From Gomphosphaeria aponina SAG 52.96 = DSM 107014 (GTDB lineage Bacteria > Cyanobacteriota > Cyanobacteriia > Cyanobacteriales > Gomphosphaeriaceae), in the NCBI GenBank assembly GCA_016903655.1, contig JADQBC010000012.1, positions 1-41,338 on the forward strand: a stretch of 41,338 bases of DNA. The letters are read 5' to 3'. The notes beneath the pieces are model-generated. The model was given only the letters and a program-made list of their open reading frames with translations. It had not been told where the DNA came from and ran no database searches. Below are positions 35,159 to 41,338 of this stretch, piece by piece (position 1 is the stretch's first letter; the number at the start of each line of letters is the position of its first letter). The position numbers and the translations under genes were made by a program.

Positions 35159-35362
35159 ATGGAAATTATTGCAGAAAAAGTTACTTATACTCTTGAGATG
35201 GATGGCAAATTCTTCATTATTGAAAATGTGCCAGCCAGAGTATGTGTGGAAACTGGAGAAAGGTTTTTCTCTCCTGAAACCTTAGAGCGTTTGCAACAAA
35301 TAATTTGGGCAGGAAAAAAACCCAGTCGGCTCATTGAAACTCCTGTATTTGAGTTTACTTAA
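35159..35362 (+). CDS. YgiT/MqsA-like small antitoxin without zinc finger
   Basis: This 67-aa protein has FFIIENVPARVCVETGERFF and the ending PSRLIETPVFEF, the core of YgiT-type antitoxins. The N-terminal CxxC zinc-binding pair that names the family is missing; only one Cys remains. The usual toxin partner (DUF4258-type) is not next to it, so this is an orphan or degenerating antitoxin. It starts 15 bp after holB. The 35363-35571 gap downstream has no gene. Confidence 0.7.
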   Translation: MEIIAEKVTYTLEMDGKFFIIENVPARVCVETGERFFSPETLERLQQIIWAGKKPSRLIETPVFEFT

Positions 35363-35571
35363 TTGGAGCTTCTAAGCAAAACCCATTATCCAGTATGATT
35401 TTGAGACATGACACAAAAATCTCTCGCTCTTTACAAATTTTAACTTAACAATTGTACATAAAACAGATAAAACCCTGAAAAAGCCAGCAAAATAGTGTTA
35501 GAGCAAAAAAACGGCGTTTATGTAATGTCAAGGAATTAAAAATCATTTAAACTTTTACCAGAGCAAAGAAA

Positions 35572-37545
35572 ATGACAGAAATAATGGGCGGGACTCAGTT
35601 AGTTAAAGATATTTTTCCAGGTTCTGAGGATTCCTATCCAAGTGACTTAACCGAAGTGAATGGGATTGTGTATTTTGTTGCTCATAATGGTTTGTGGAAA
35701 AGCGATGGGACGGAAGCGGGAACTGTTGAAGTTGAAAGTATTTATCCAGAGGCAGAAAGTTACTTGGCGTCCAATCTCATCAATGTCAATGGAACTCTAT
35801 ATTTTATTGCAAGAAGCTATAATCCGTATGACCCAGATGGTTACTGGAGTAATGGTGATGTTGGACTGTGGAAAAGCGATGGGACCCAAGCAGGCACTAT
35901 TCCTCTTGTTGAGTATTTCTGGTATGAGCGTTTCGACGTTAACTACGAGTTCGAGAACCTAACCAGTGTTGATGACACTTTGTTTTACACACTTTACGAA
36001 GAAGGTAATTATGGGTTGTGGAAGAGTGACGGGACGGTAGAAGGCACTAATCCTTTACTAGGAGAAGCTGATGGGTATTCCTATTTTGATATGCTAACCA
36101 ATGTCAATGGGACTCTCTATTTTAGAGTAGATTTCTCTGGTTTTGGAATTAAGTTGTGGAAAAGTGATGGGACAGAAGAAGGTACTGTACTGGTGAAAGA
36201 TATTTATCCCAATCAGCCCTCTAATTACCAACTTAACTTAACCGATTTTAACGGGATTCTCTATTTCACAATAGATGATAAGGAAAATGGTGGGATTGAG
36301 TTGTGGAAGAGTGATGGGACAACAGCAGGCACTGTCAATGTAAAGGATATTTATTCAGGTGCAAGTGATGAAAGATACGAAATAAAAAACTTTGCCAATG
36401 TGGGCGATAATCTGCTTTTCACAATACAAGACGACAATGGTGGGATTGAGTTGTGGAAAAGTGATGGAACTGAAACAGGTACTGTTCTGGTGAAAGATAT
36501 TTATGCAGGTCAGAATAGTGACTCCTCTGGTTACGAAAATTTTATCGATGTGGATGGGGATTTGTATTTTATAATAAATGACTTCCAGAATAGTGATAAT
36601 GAGTTGTGGAAAAGTGATGGAACCCAAGTAGGCACTGTCTTAATTAAAGAGTTTGAAAATGATGCCGAAATAGACAACCTAATTAATCTTAATGGGAATC
36701 TATATTTTACTGCTTGGGACTCTACCAATGGTAAGGAGTTGTGGAAAAGTGATGGAACTCAAGCAGGTACGGTTTTAGTAGCAGATATTAACCCAGGTGA
36801 GTCAAGTTCCGATATATCCAACATTGTCAATGTTAATGGTACTCTTTATTTCGGAGCAAATGATGGAACTCATGGTTTTGAATTGTGGAAAAGTGATGGA
36901 GTTCCAATTGGAAATGAAAATGAGTTATATGTAGGTGATGGTGGGGATAATTTTTACAGTGCAGGTGCGGGAAATGATACTCTCAAAGGAAAAGGAGGAA
37001 ATGACACTTTATTGGGAAATAAAGGTAAGGATATTTTGGATGGAAATAATGGAAAAGATATTCTCAAAGGTGGAGCAGGAAAAGATATTCTCCTAGGGGG
37101 AAAAAATAAAGATATCCTCTTTGGAGGTAGTAAAAATGATAATTTAATCGGCGATGAAGGAAATGATAAATTAACAGGAAACGGGGGAGAAGATATTCTT
37201 ACTGGTGCAAATCCCACAGTTGGTATTCCTGGTGCAGGAGAAAAAGATATTCTTATAGGCGGTGCAGCAAAAGATATTTATATCCTGGGAAATAGTAAGA
37301 GCGTTTTCTACAAAAGTGAGGGAGTAAATGATTATGCTCTGATTAAAGATTTTAGTCAGACAGATAATGACCAGCTCCAACTTTTTGGCAGTGAAAGTGA
37401 TTATTTGTTAAGCAATGCTAGCGATTATCTCAATAAATCAGGTTTGGCTATAGTTGGGGAAGCAACAGGAGATTTAATTGGTGTTATTCAAGGGGAAATT
37501 AACAATTTAAACCTTTCTAGTAATTCCTTTATTTATGTAAACTAA
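35572..37545 (+). CDS. ELWxxDGT-repeat / RTX secreted protein
   Basis: This 657-aa predicted type I secretion substrate has its N-terminal two thirds (about residues 5-445) made of about nine ELWKSDGT..GTVLVKDI repeats of roughly 45-50 residues, suggesting a beta-propeller-like structure. The last third holds RTX repeats (AGNDTLKGKGGNDTLLGN-like, about 460-570) and a C-terminal block. There is no Sec signal, which fits secretion by an ABC exporter using the C-terminus. No exporter gene lies in this window. The function is unknown; surface or extracellular roles are typical of this class. Confidence 0.85.
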   Translation: MTEIMGGTQLVKDIFPGSEDSYPSDLTEVNGIVYFVAHNGLWKSDGTEAGTVEVESIYPEAESYLASNLINVNGTLYFIARSYNPYDPDGYWSNGDVGLWKSDGTQAGTIPLVEYFWYERFDVNYEFENLTSVDDTLFYTLYEEGNYGLWKSDGTVEGTNPLLGEADGYSYFDMLTNVNGTLYFRVDFSGFGIKLWKSDGTEEGTVLVKDIYPNQPSNYQLNLTDFNGILYFTIDDKENGGIELWKSDGTTAGTVNVKDIYSGASDERYEIKNFANVGDNLLFTIQDDNGGIELWKSDGTETGTVLVKDIYAGQNSDSSGYENFIDVDGDLYFIINDFQNSDNELWKSDGTQVGTVLIKEFENDAEIDNLINLNGNLYFTAWDSTNGKELWKSDGTQAGTVLVADINPGESSSDISNIVNVNGTLYFGANDGTHGFELWKSDGVPIGNENELYVGDGGDNFYSAGAGNDTLKGKGGNDTLLGNKGKDILDGNNGKDILKGGAGKDILLGGKNKDILFGGSKNDNLIGDEGNDKLTGNGGEDILTGANPTVGIPGAGEKDILIGGAAKDIYILGNSKSVFYKSEGVNDYALIKDFSQTDNDQLQLFGSESDYLLSNASDYLNKSGLAIVGEATGDLIGVIQGEINNLNLSSNSFIYVN

Positions 37546-37796
37546 TTTGTGTTATAAACTGTTAGTCATTTAAATATCTGCTTTTAAGTATGTCTGTATT
37601 TTATTAAAAGTATATAAAGGCTTAAAATGCTGAACAGCTAAAGTCATCGCCTCGGTTGGGTAGTGAGTTACATAAACTACAGGCTTTTATGCAGAAGGCA
37701 AATAACTGTTTTAATTGTGCTCGTACTTGTTCTCTTAATCAAGCATCAAGATTAATTAAATTTTCATTTAATTTTACACATCTGGGTTTCGTACTC
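37546..37796. other. Intergenic decayed DNA
   Basis: No gene is recognised in this stretch. A plus-strand open frame (about 37626-37820) contains KLQAFMQKANNCFNCARTCS but has no start or known family and runs antisense into the ABC-ATPase fragment. It is best treated as non-coding remnant sequence. Confidence 0.35.
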
Positions 37797-37988
37797 TTAT
37801 TGACCAGGTTTGCGCTCTAATAAATGGGATAATTCTAACTTCTGAGCAACATGATTCACCCGACGGTCAATTTCTGCTGAGGGAACTTTTTTCAGTTTCA
37901 GTGCAGTAGCAATATTTTGAGCTACACTCTGATGAGGATAGAGAGCATAACTTGGGAAAACCATCGCCATATGGCGATCGCCTGGCGG
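37797..37988 (-). pseudogene. Fragment of a MalK/UgpC-type sugar ABC transporter ATPase
   Basis: About 63 codons on the minus strand read PPGDRHMAMVFPSYALYPHQ, then VAQNIATALKLKKVPSAEID and LSHLLERKPGQ followed by a stop. This matches the region from before the Q-loop to just before the LSGGQ signature of MalK-type ATPases (normal VFQSYALYPH..LLDRKPRQLSGGQ). The Q-loop Gln has become Pro, the Walker A and B parts are gone, and a stop replaces the signature. Its upstream (right) end lies a few bases from the MITE-like copy at 37995. Confidence 0.82.
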
Positions 37989-37994
37989 CACTGA

Positions 37995-38116
37995 ATGGCG
38001 TTGCTAAATTGAAGCATGAAATCTTAAAGTAGGGAGTAGGGAGTAGGGAGTTGGTTTTAGTTTGGTTAGTAGTTTTTGTCAAAAAATAATTCATTACTCA
38101 AAAAACGCAACCCCAC
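37995..38116. mobile_element. MITE-like element, copy 2 (about 122 bp, inverted relative to copy 1)
   Basis: It shares the left end ATGGCGTTGC (37995-38004) and a degenerate right end GCAACCCCAC (38107-38116). The core TTTAGTTTGGTTAGTAGTTT is the reverse complement of that in copy 1 at 33602. Three heptamers GTAGGGA lie at 38029-38049, where copy 1 has a GAAGGGA-like run. It lies beside the MalK fragment. Confidence 0.62.
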
Positions 38117-38156
38117 ATTTTTCTCACCAATAATCATTTTTGTAAATTATTGGTAA

Positions 38157-38184
38157 TAAACAAGGAGTTTAAACCCCTTGTTTA
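38157..38184. terminator. Hairpin upstream of clpS
   Basis: Nine-bp arms TAAACAAGG (38157-38165) and CCTTGTTTA (38176-38184) enclose a 10-base loop. Further on a T-rich stretch occurs (about 38206-38220), but it does not follow directly. It could be a leftover terminator or a leader structure 130 bp before clpS. The rest of 38117-38314 shows no gene. Confidence 0.4.
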
Positions 38185-38314
38185 TGGATAGTTCTAGTTT
38201 AGCCATTTTTTTCATTTTTTAGGAGATTACTATAGTTTCAACCCAAATTGAGCTAATAGAGAAATGCAAAGAAAGATTAAAATGAGAAAGAATCAAGCTT
38301 TTTAGGAATAATTT

Positions 38315-38623
38315 ATGAGTCAAGTAGTAGCAACCACTGCGCCCACTGTAGCTCCTCGGAGTTCAACAACAGTTGTCCGCAAAACTTATCCCAACTATAA
38401 GGTAATTGTACTTAATGATGATTTTAATACTTTTGAGCACGTAGCTGAATGCCTGATGAAATATATTCCAGGAATGACCAGCGATCGCGCTTGGAGTTTA
38501 ACAGATCAAGTTCATCAAGAGGGTCTGGCTATTGTCTGGGTTGGCCCTTTTGAACAAGCAGAATTATATCATCAACAACTGAGACGGGAAAATTTGACAA
38601 TGGCACCTTTGGAGGCAGCGTAA
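38315..38623 (+). CDS. clpS: ClpS protease adaptor
   Basis: This 102-aa protein has YKVIVLNDDFNTFEHVAECL with the NDD-x-N-T motif and downstream Tyr-Ile-Pro-Gly-Met, the N-degron binding and ClpC-docking region of ClpS. An unstructured Thr/Pro/Ala-rich head of about 25 residues precedes it, as in cyanobacterial ClpS1. It recruits proteins with destabilising N-terminal residues to the ClpC protease. It ends 4 bp before the DUF2103 gene. Confidence 0.93.
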   Translation: MSQVVATTAPTVAPRSSTTVVRKTYPNYKVIVLNDDFNTFEHVAECLMKYIPGMTSDRAWSLTDQVHQEGLAIVWVGPFEQAELYHQQLRRENLTMAPLEAA

Positions 38624-38627
38624 ATTA

Positions 38628-38918
38628 ATGAACCATTCCTCTAACGGGAGATTAGTTTGGAATCATTCTACCCATATTCCTGGTTTGATTCCTATTTTAG
38701 AGAAATTAATTACTTATCAAGGCATACAAACAGTTACTCCTGGTGTTATTGGTCGCGCCAATGGGCATTGTCCTCAAATGAAGTTGAGAGTTTCTGTACC
38801 CATTCTTGGTGGATATAAAGTAATTGCTCGACAGGGAAAAACCGTACAAGAAGTATTTATTATTACTGATTTAAGTCAAGAAGAACTTGAAGGGAATATC
38901 ACCAAGTGTATGAAATAA
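38628..38918 (+). CDS. DUF2103 family protein
   Basis: This 96-aa basic protein reads HSTHIPGLIPILEKL, then TPGVIGRANGHCPQMKLRVS and ILGGYKVIARQG, the pattern of DUF2103, known from cyanobacteria and archaea with no proven function. The conserved H and C residues suggest metal or nucleic-acid binding. It follows clpS by 4 bp and probably shares its transcript. Convergent to murF. Confidence 0.75.
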   Translation: MNHSSNGRLVWNHSTHIPGLIPILEKLITYQGIQTVTPGVIGRANGHCPQMKLRVSVPILGGYKVIARQGKTVQEVFIITDLSQEELEGNITKCMK

Positions 38919-38927
38919 TAAACAGGG

Positions 38928-38952
38928 TAGGGGTTTGGTTTCCAAACCCCTA
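38928..38952. terminator. Perfect hairpin between convergent DUF2103 and murF genes
   Basis: Eleven-bp arms TAGGGGTTTGG (38928-38938) and CCAAACCCCTA (38942-38952) have a TTT loop. It is followed by a run of A, not T, on the plus strand. On the minus strand the T run precedes the hairpin. Its position between convergent genes suggests a bidirectional transcription stop or an RNA end stabiliser, but it is not a textbook terminator for either strand. Confidence 0.6.
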
Positions 38953-38996
38953 AAAAATTAACCTCTAAACACTATAAACTTTTGTAGGCTTCTTAA

Positions 38997-40370
38997 TTAA
39001 AAGAGTTTTGGCTCTTGACTGGGGTAAAGGGAAAGAAACTCATTGACAACCTGACCAAGACCCACAGAATGAGAAGCTTTGAATAACAAGCGATCGCCTT
39101 GTTTGACTATTTCTTTTAACCGCTTGAACAAGGTTTCATGGTTGTTAAAAGATTCAGTGGGAATAGGTTTTGCACCATGAGCAATTTCTCCTGTTTCTGG
39201 GTCATCAATTAAGAGGAGTAAAGAATCTATCCCCAGACTTTTCACAGTTTCTCCCACTTGATAGTGGAATTGAGGCGATCGCTCTCCTAATTCTTTCATT
39301 GTTCCCAAAATTGCTAGATGACGCTCTCCTGGGGTTTCTTTCAGTAATTTTAATGCTGCGATCATTGACTCTAATCCAGCATTGTAAGTTTCATCTAAAA
39401 TTATTACATTATTCGGCAATTCATAACGTCGAGAACGTCCACCAGGTAGGGTAACAGAAATACCTTTTTTAAGGCTATTAAAATCAATTTTTAACACCTT
39501 GGCTACGGCTAAAGCTGCTAAATAATTGAGTGCATTATGACGGCCAGGTAAAGGTAAAGGTAAATCAATTCCTTCTACTTTTAGGGTTTGAGAGTTAATC
39601 AATTTCCCAGATAAATCACCGCCATTGAAACCATAGGTAATAGTTTTTCCTCGCCAAACTTTAGCCGCTGTTTCCATTAAAAGTTCATTATCTTGATTTA
39701 AAATTGCTACACTGTCAGGGGACATTTTGCCTAGTAATTCACATTTCGCCAAGGCGATCGCTTCTACTGAACCTAACCTGCCAATATGGGCTGTACCCAC
39801 ATTAGTTATTATCCCAATTGTGGGATTGGCAATTTCAGTTAGTTGCGCAATTTCTCCTGGCCCACGCATGGCCATTTCTATGACTGCATAATCATGGTCT
39901 GGGTTTAATGCTAACAGGGTTTGGGGTACACCAATTTCATTATTATAATTTGCTTGAGTTTTGAGAACTTTTCCCTGAGTAGCTAAAACCTCAGCTAGCA
40001 ATTCCTTGGTTGTAGTTTTTCCGACAGAACCTGTAATTGCCATGACGGGAATTTTAAATTGTTGTCGCCACCAGTGAGCAATTTTTTGATAAGCTGCCAA
40101 AGTTTCTTTTACTTGGAATTGGGTAATATTTGGGTGAGCAATTGTTTCCGTAATTAAGGCGATCGCTCCCTTTTTTTCCGCAATTTCCAAAAAGTTATGA
40201 CCATCAAAATTATCCCCACGTAAAGCAACAAATACCTCTCCCTCTTTGAGAGTCCGCGTATCTGTACTAATACCAGTTATACACTGTTTTTGTCCCCCAG
40301 ATGATAAAATTAAATTAATTGGCTGAATAATTTCACTTAGTTGTTCTAAAGTTAATAGTTGATTGTTCAT
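38997..40370 (-). CDS. murF: UDP-N-acetylmuramoyl-tripeptide--D-alanyl-D-alanine ligase
   Basis: This 457-aa Mur ligase adds D-Ala-D-Ala to the peptidoglycan precursor. The N-terminal domain has GISTDTRTLKEGEVFVALRG, the ATP-binding loop GSVGKTTTKELLA (about residues 107-119), VIEMAMRGPGEIAQL in the central domain, LPGRHNALNYLAALAVA and the C-terminal VILDETYNAG. Length and motif order are standard. The start ATG 40370 lies 180 bp from the divergent HEAT-repeat gene. That 180-bp region has no other feature I can support. Confidence 0.93.
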   Translation of the reverse strand: MNNQLLTLEQLSEIIQPINLILSSGGQKQCITGISTDTRTLKEGEVFVALRGDNFDGHNFLEIAEKKGAIALITETIAHPNITQFQVKETLAAYQKIAHWWRQQFKIPVMAITGSVGKTTTKELLAEVLATQGKVLKTQANYNNEIGVPQTLLALNPDHDYAVIEMAMRGPGEIAQLTEIANPTIGIITNVGTAHIGRLGSVEAIALAKCELLGKMSPDSVAILNQDNELLMETAAKVWRGKTITYGFNGGDLSGKLINSQTLKVEGIDLPLPLPGRHNALNYLAALAVAKVLKIDFNSLKKGISVTLPGGRSRRYELPNNVIILDETYNAGLESMIAALKLLKETPGERHLAILGTMKELGERSPQFHYQVGETVKSLGIDSLLLLIDDPETGEIAHGAKPIPTESFNNHETLFKRLKEIVKQGDRLLFKASHSVGLGQVVNEFLSLYPSQEPKLF

Positions 40371-40550
40371 TGTTGATGGTTAATAGTTAATCCTAGGAAT
40401 TTGGTGAGCCAACCCTCCCATTATTCATTCTTTTAATTAAATTAATGCTGTTGCTGCATGAAAGTTGGCAGAAGATGGGATAAATTAGGAAGAATAAAAG
40501 AGTGGAAAAGAAAATTACCGACTGCCCAACACTAAAAAGAGCAGAGAATT

Positions 40551-41338
40551 ATGAAAAGTGTAGTAAAAAATACAGAAAATTTACAAAAATCAATGCCCCA
40601 TGAACATTTGGAATTAGAAGCAACATTACAAGAGAATTTGCAAGTAATGATCAATGGAGATTTTCAGACAAGATGGGAAGTAGGGAAAATATTGGCAAAA
40701 CAGGGAAAGGCGGCGATCGCTCCTCTGAGAGAAATTCTGGCAGACAATGATGCTGATTTAGAATTACGGTGGTTTGCAGGACGTATTTTGAGTGAATTTA
40801 AAGAGCCTGAAATCATTATTTCCTTAGTAAAATTATTAGAAGAAACAGAAGAAATCGAACTGTGTAAATTAGCCATCTCTGCATTAGCAAACATCGGTAG
40901 TCCTGCCATAGAAGCTCTAAAGAATTTATTAACACAAGAAGATACAAAGCTTTTGGCAATACAAGCACTAGGCCAGATCACAAACCCCCAAACCATTGAA
41001 CCTCTACTGACAATGGTAGATGATCCTGTCCCGCTGGTGCGTGCAACTGCCATAGAAGCACTGGGTAACTTTCACGAAGATAGCATAACCCCAGTATTGG
41101 TGAAAGCGTTAACAGATAAAGCAGCAGCAGTGAGAAAAGAAGCAGTTGCTGCTCTTGGTCGGAAAAAAAACTTTAATGTAGTTACAGAGGTAGCACAATT
41201 GCTCGATGATTTAAATTATCAAGTGTGTCAGACAGCGGCGATCGCCCTGGGGAGAATAGGCACAGATGAAGCAGCAGCGGCTTTATTTCATGTTTTAAAA
41301 TCTCCAGCAACACCAGCAAGTTTAAAACTGGATATAGT
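40551..41338 (+). CDS. HEAT-repeat protein, incomplete at the window end
   Basis: The plus-strand frame from ATG 40551 stays open to the last base, giving 262 residues with the C-terminus missing. It contains repeating HEAT/PBS-lyase-like units: AIAPLREILADNDADLELRW, then LCKLAISALANIGSPAIEAL, VPLVRATAIEALGNF and TAAIALGRIGTDEAAAALFH. Such proteins bind other proteins; some cyanobacterial members act as phycobilin lyases or their relatives, but no lyase-specific feature is seen. It is divergent from murF. Confidence 0.85.
   Translation, partial: MKSVVKNTENLQKSMPHEHLELEATLQENLQVMINGDFQTRWEVGKILAKQGKAAIAPLREILADNDADLELRWFAGRILSEFKEPEIIISLVKLLEETEEIELCKLAISALANIGSPAIEALKNLLTQEDTKLLAIQALGQITNPQTIEPLLTMVDDPVPLVRATAIEALGNFHEDSITPVLVKALTDKAAAVRKEAVAALGRKKNFNVVTEVAQLLDDLNYQVCQTAAIALGRIGTDEAAAALFHVLKSPATPASLKLDI

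Noticed and set aside
37626-37820. Cys-containing plus-strand open frame
   Set aside because: No start codon or known family, and it overlaps the ABC-ATPase fragment antisense.
40664-41053. Minus-strand 129-codon frame
   Set aside because: It is the antisense shadow of the HEAT-repeat gene, whose plus-strand frame is open to the window end and gives a clear repeat protein.
1-41338. tRNA, rRNA or tmRNA genes
   Set aside because: I looked for cloverleaf-like signals and conserved T-arm sequence (GGTTCGAATCC type) and saw none I could support; a covariance-model scan would be decisive.

Overview
The window is chromosomal DNA from a cyanobacterium, most likely a filamentous, non-picoplanktonic one. 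This rests on about 28 copies of the HIP1 octamer GCGATCGC, a kai operon, TyrA, NdbB, CtaA-type copper ATPase, ClpS and DUF2103 genes of cyanobacterial type, heptamer-bearing dispersed repeats, Uma2 nucleases and RTX / ELWxxDGT secreted proteins. The genus is an inference only.

Layout. 1-3.3 kb: a 208/205-bp tandem repeat, a large FG-GAP/Calx-beta/RTX secreted protein, a remnant of an Eco57I-type methylase and a 123-bp hairpin-bearing tandem duplication. 3.4-5.9 kb: ndbB, a REG-2-like HAD hydrolase and a Uma2 protein. 5.9-15.3 kb: the most interesting region. A minus-strand operon encodes vWA-TM protein, tubulin/FtsZ-like GTPase with a C-terminal SHOCT-like hairpin, SMI1/KNR4 protein, ZorA/MotA-like channel with a long coiled-coil tail and ZorB/OmpA-like protein. 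A membrane Ser/Thr kinase is encoded divergently beside it. 15.8-17.3 kb: an orphan N6-adenine DNA methyltransferase. From 6,511 to 18,919 I find no HIP1 octamer, against roughly one per kb elsewhere, which suggests that much of this block was acquired.

17.6-20.4 kb: HPt protein, small membrane protein, tyrA and a K+ channel, tightly packed. 20.5-24.2 kb (minus): a Rieske lipoprotein, an exported rubrerythrin, a PepSY-type membrane protein and an RppB/RppA-like two-component pair. 24.2-26.5 kb (minus): an overlapping ParA-like ATPase / HEPN RNase pair plus another Uma2, again in a HIP1-free stretch. 26.7-31.2 kb (minus): a UbiH-like hydroxylase, a PCP_red protein and a complete kaiA3-kaiB3-kaiC3 operon, the KaiA having a canonical receiver domain.

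31.3-35.4 kb: ctaA-like ATPase, a MITE-like element, FHA protein, holB and an orphan YgiT-like antitoxin. 35.6-37.5 kb: ELWxxDGT/RTX protein. 37.6-38.2 kb: decayed DNA with a MalK-type ATPase fragment butting onto a second MITE-like copy. 38.3-41.3 kb: clpS, DUF2103, murF (minus) and a HEAT-repeat protein cut by the window end.

Best candidate for a little-described system: the vWA / tubulin-like / SMI1 / ZorAB-like / kinase cassette. Its parts suggest a membrane-anchored, ion-driven and phosphorylation-controlled machine. A vWA/OmpA/FtsZ-like association was proposed computationally before (Makarova and Koonin, 2010, from memory). The ParA-HEPN pair is the second candidate.
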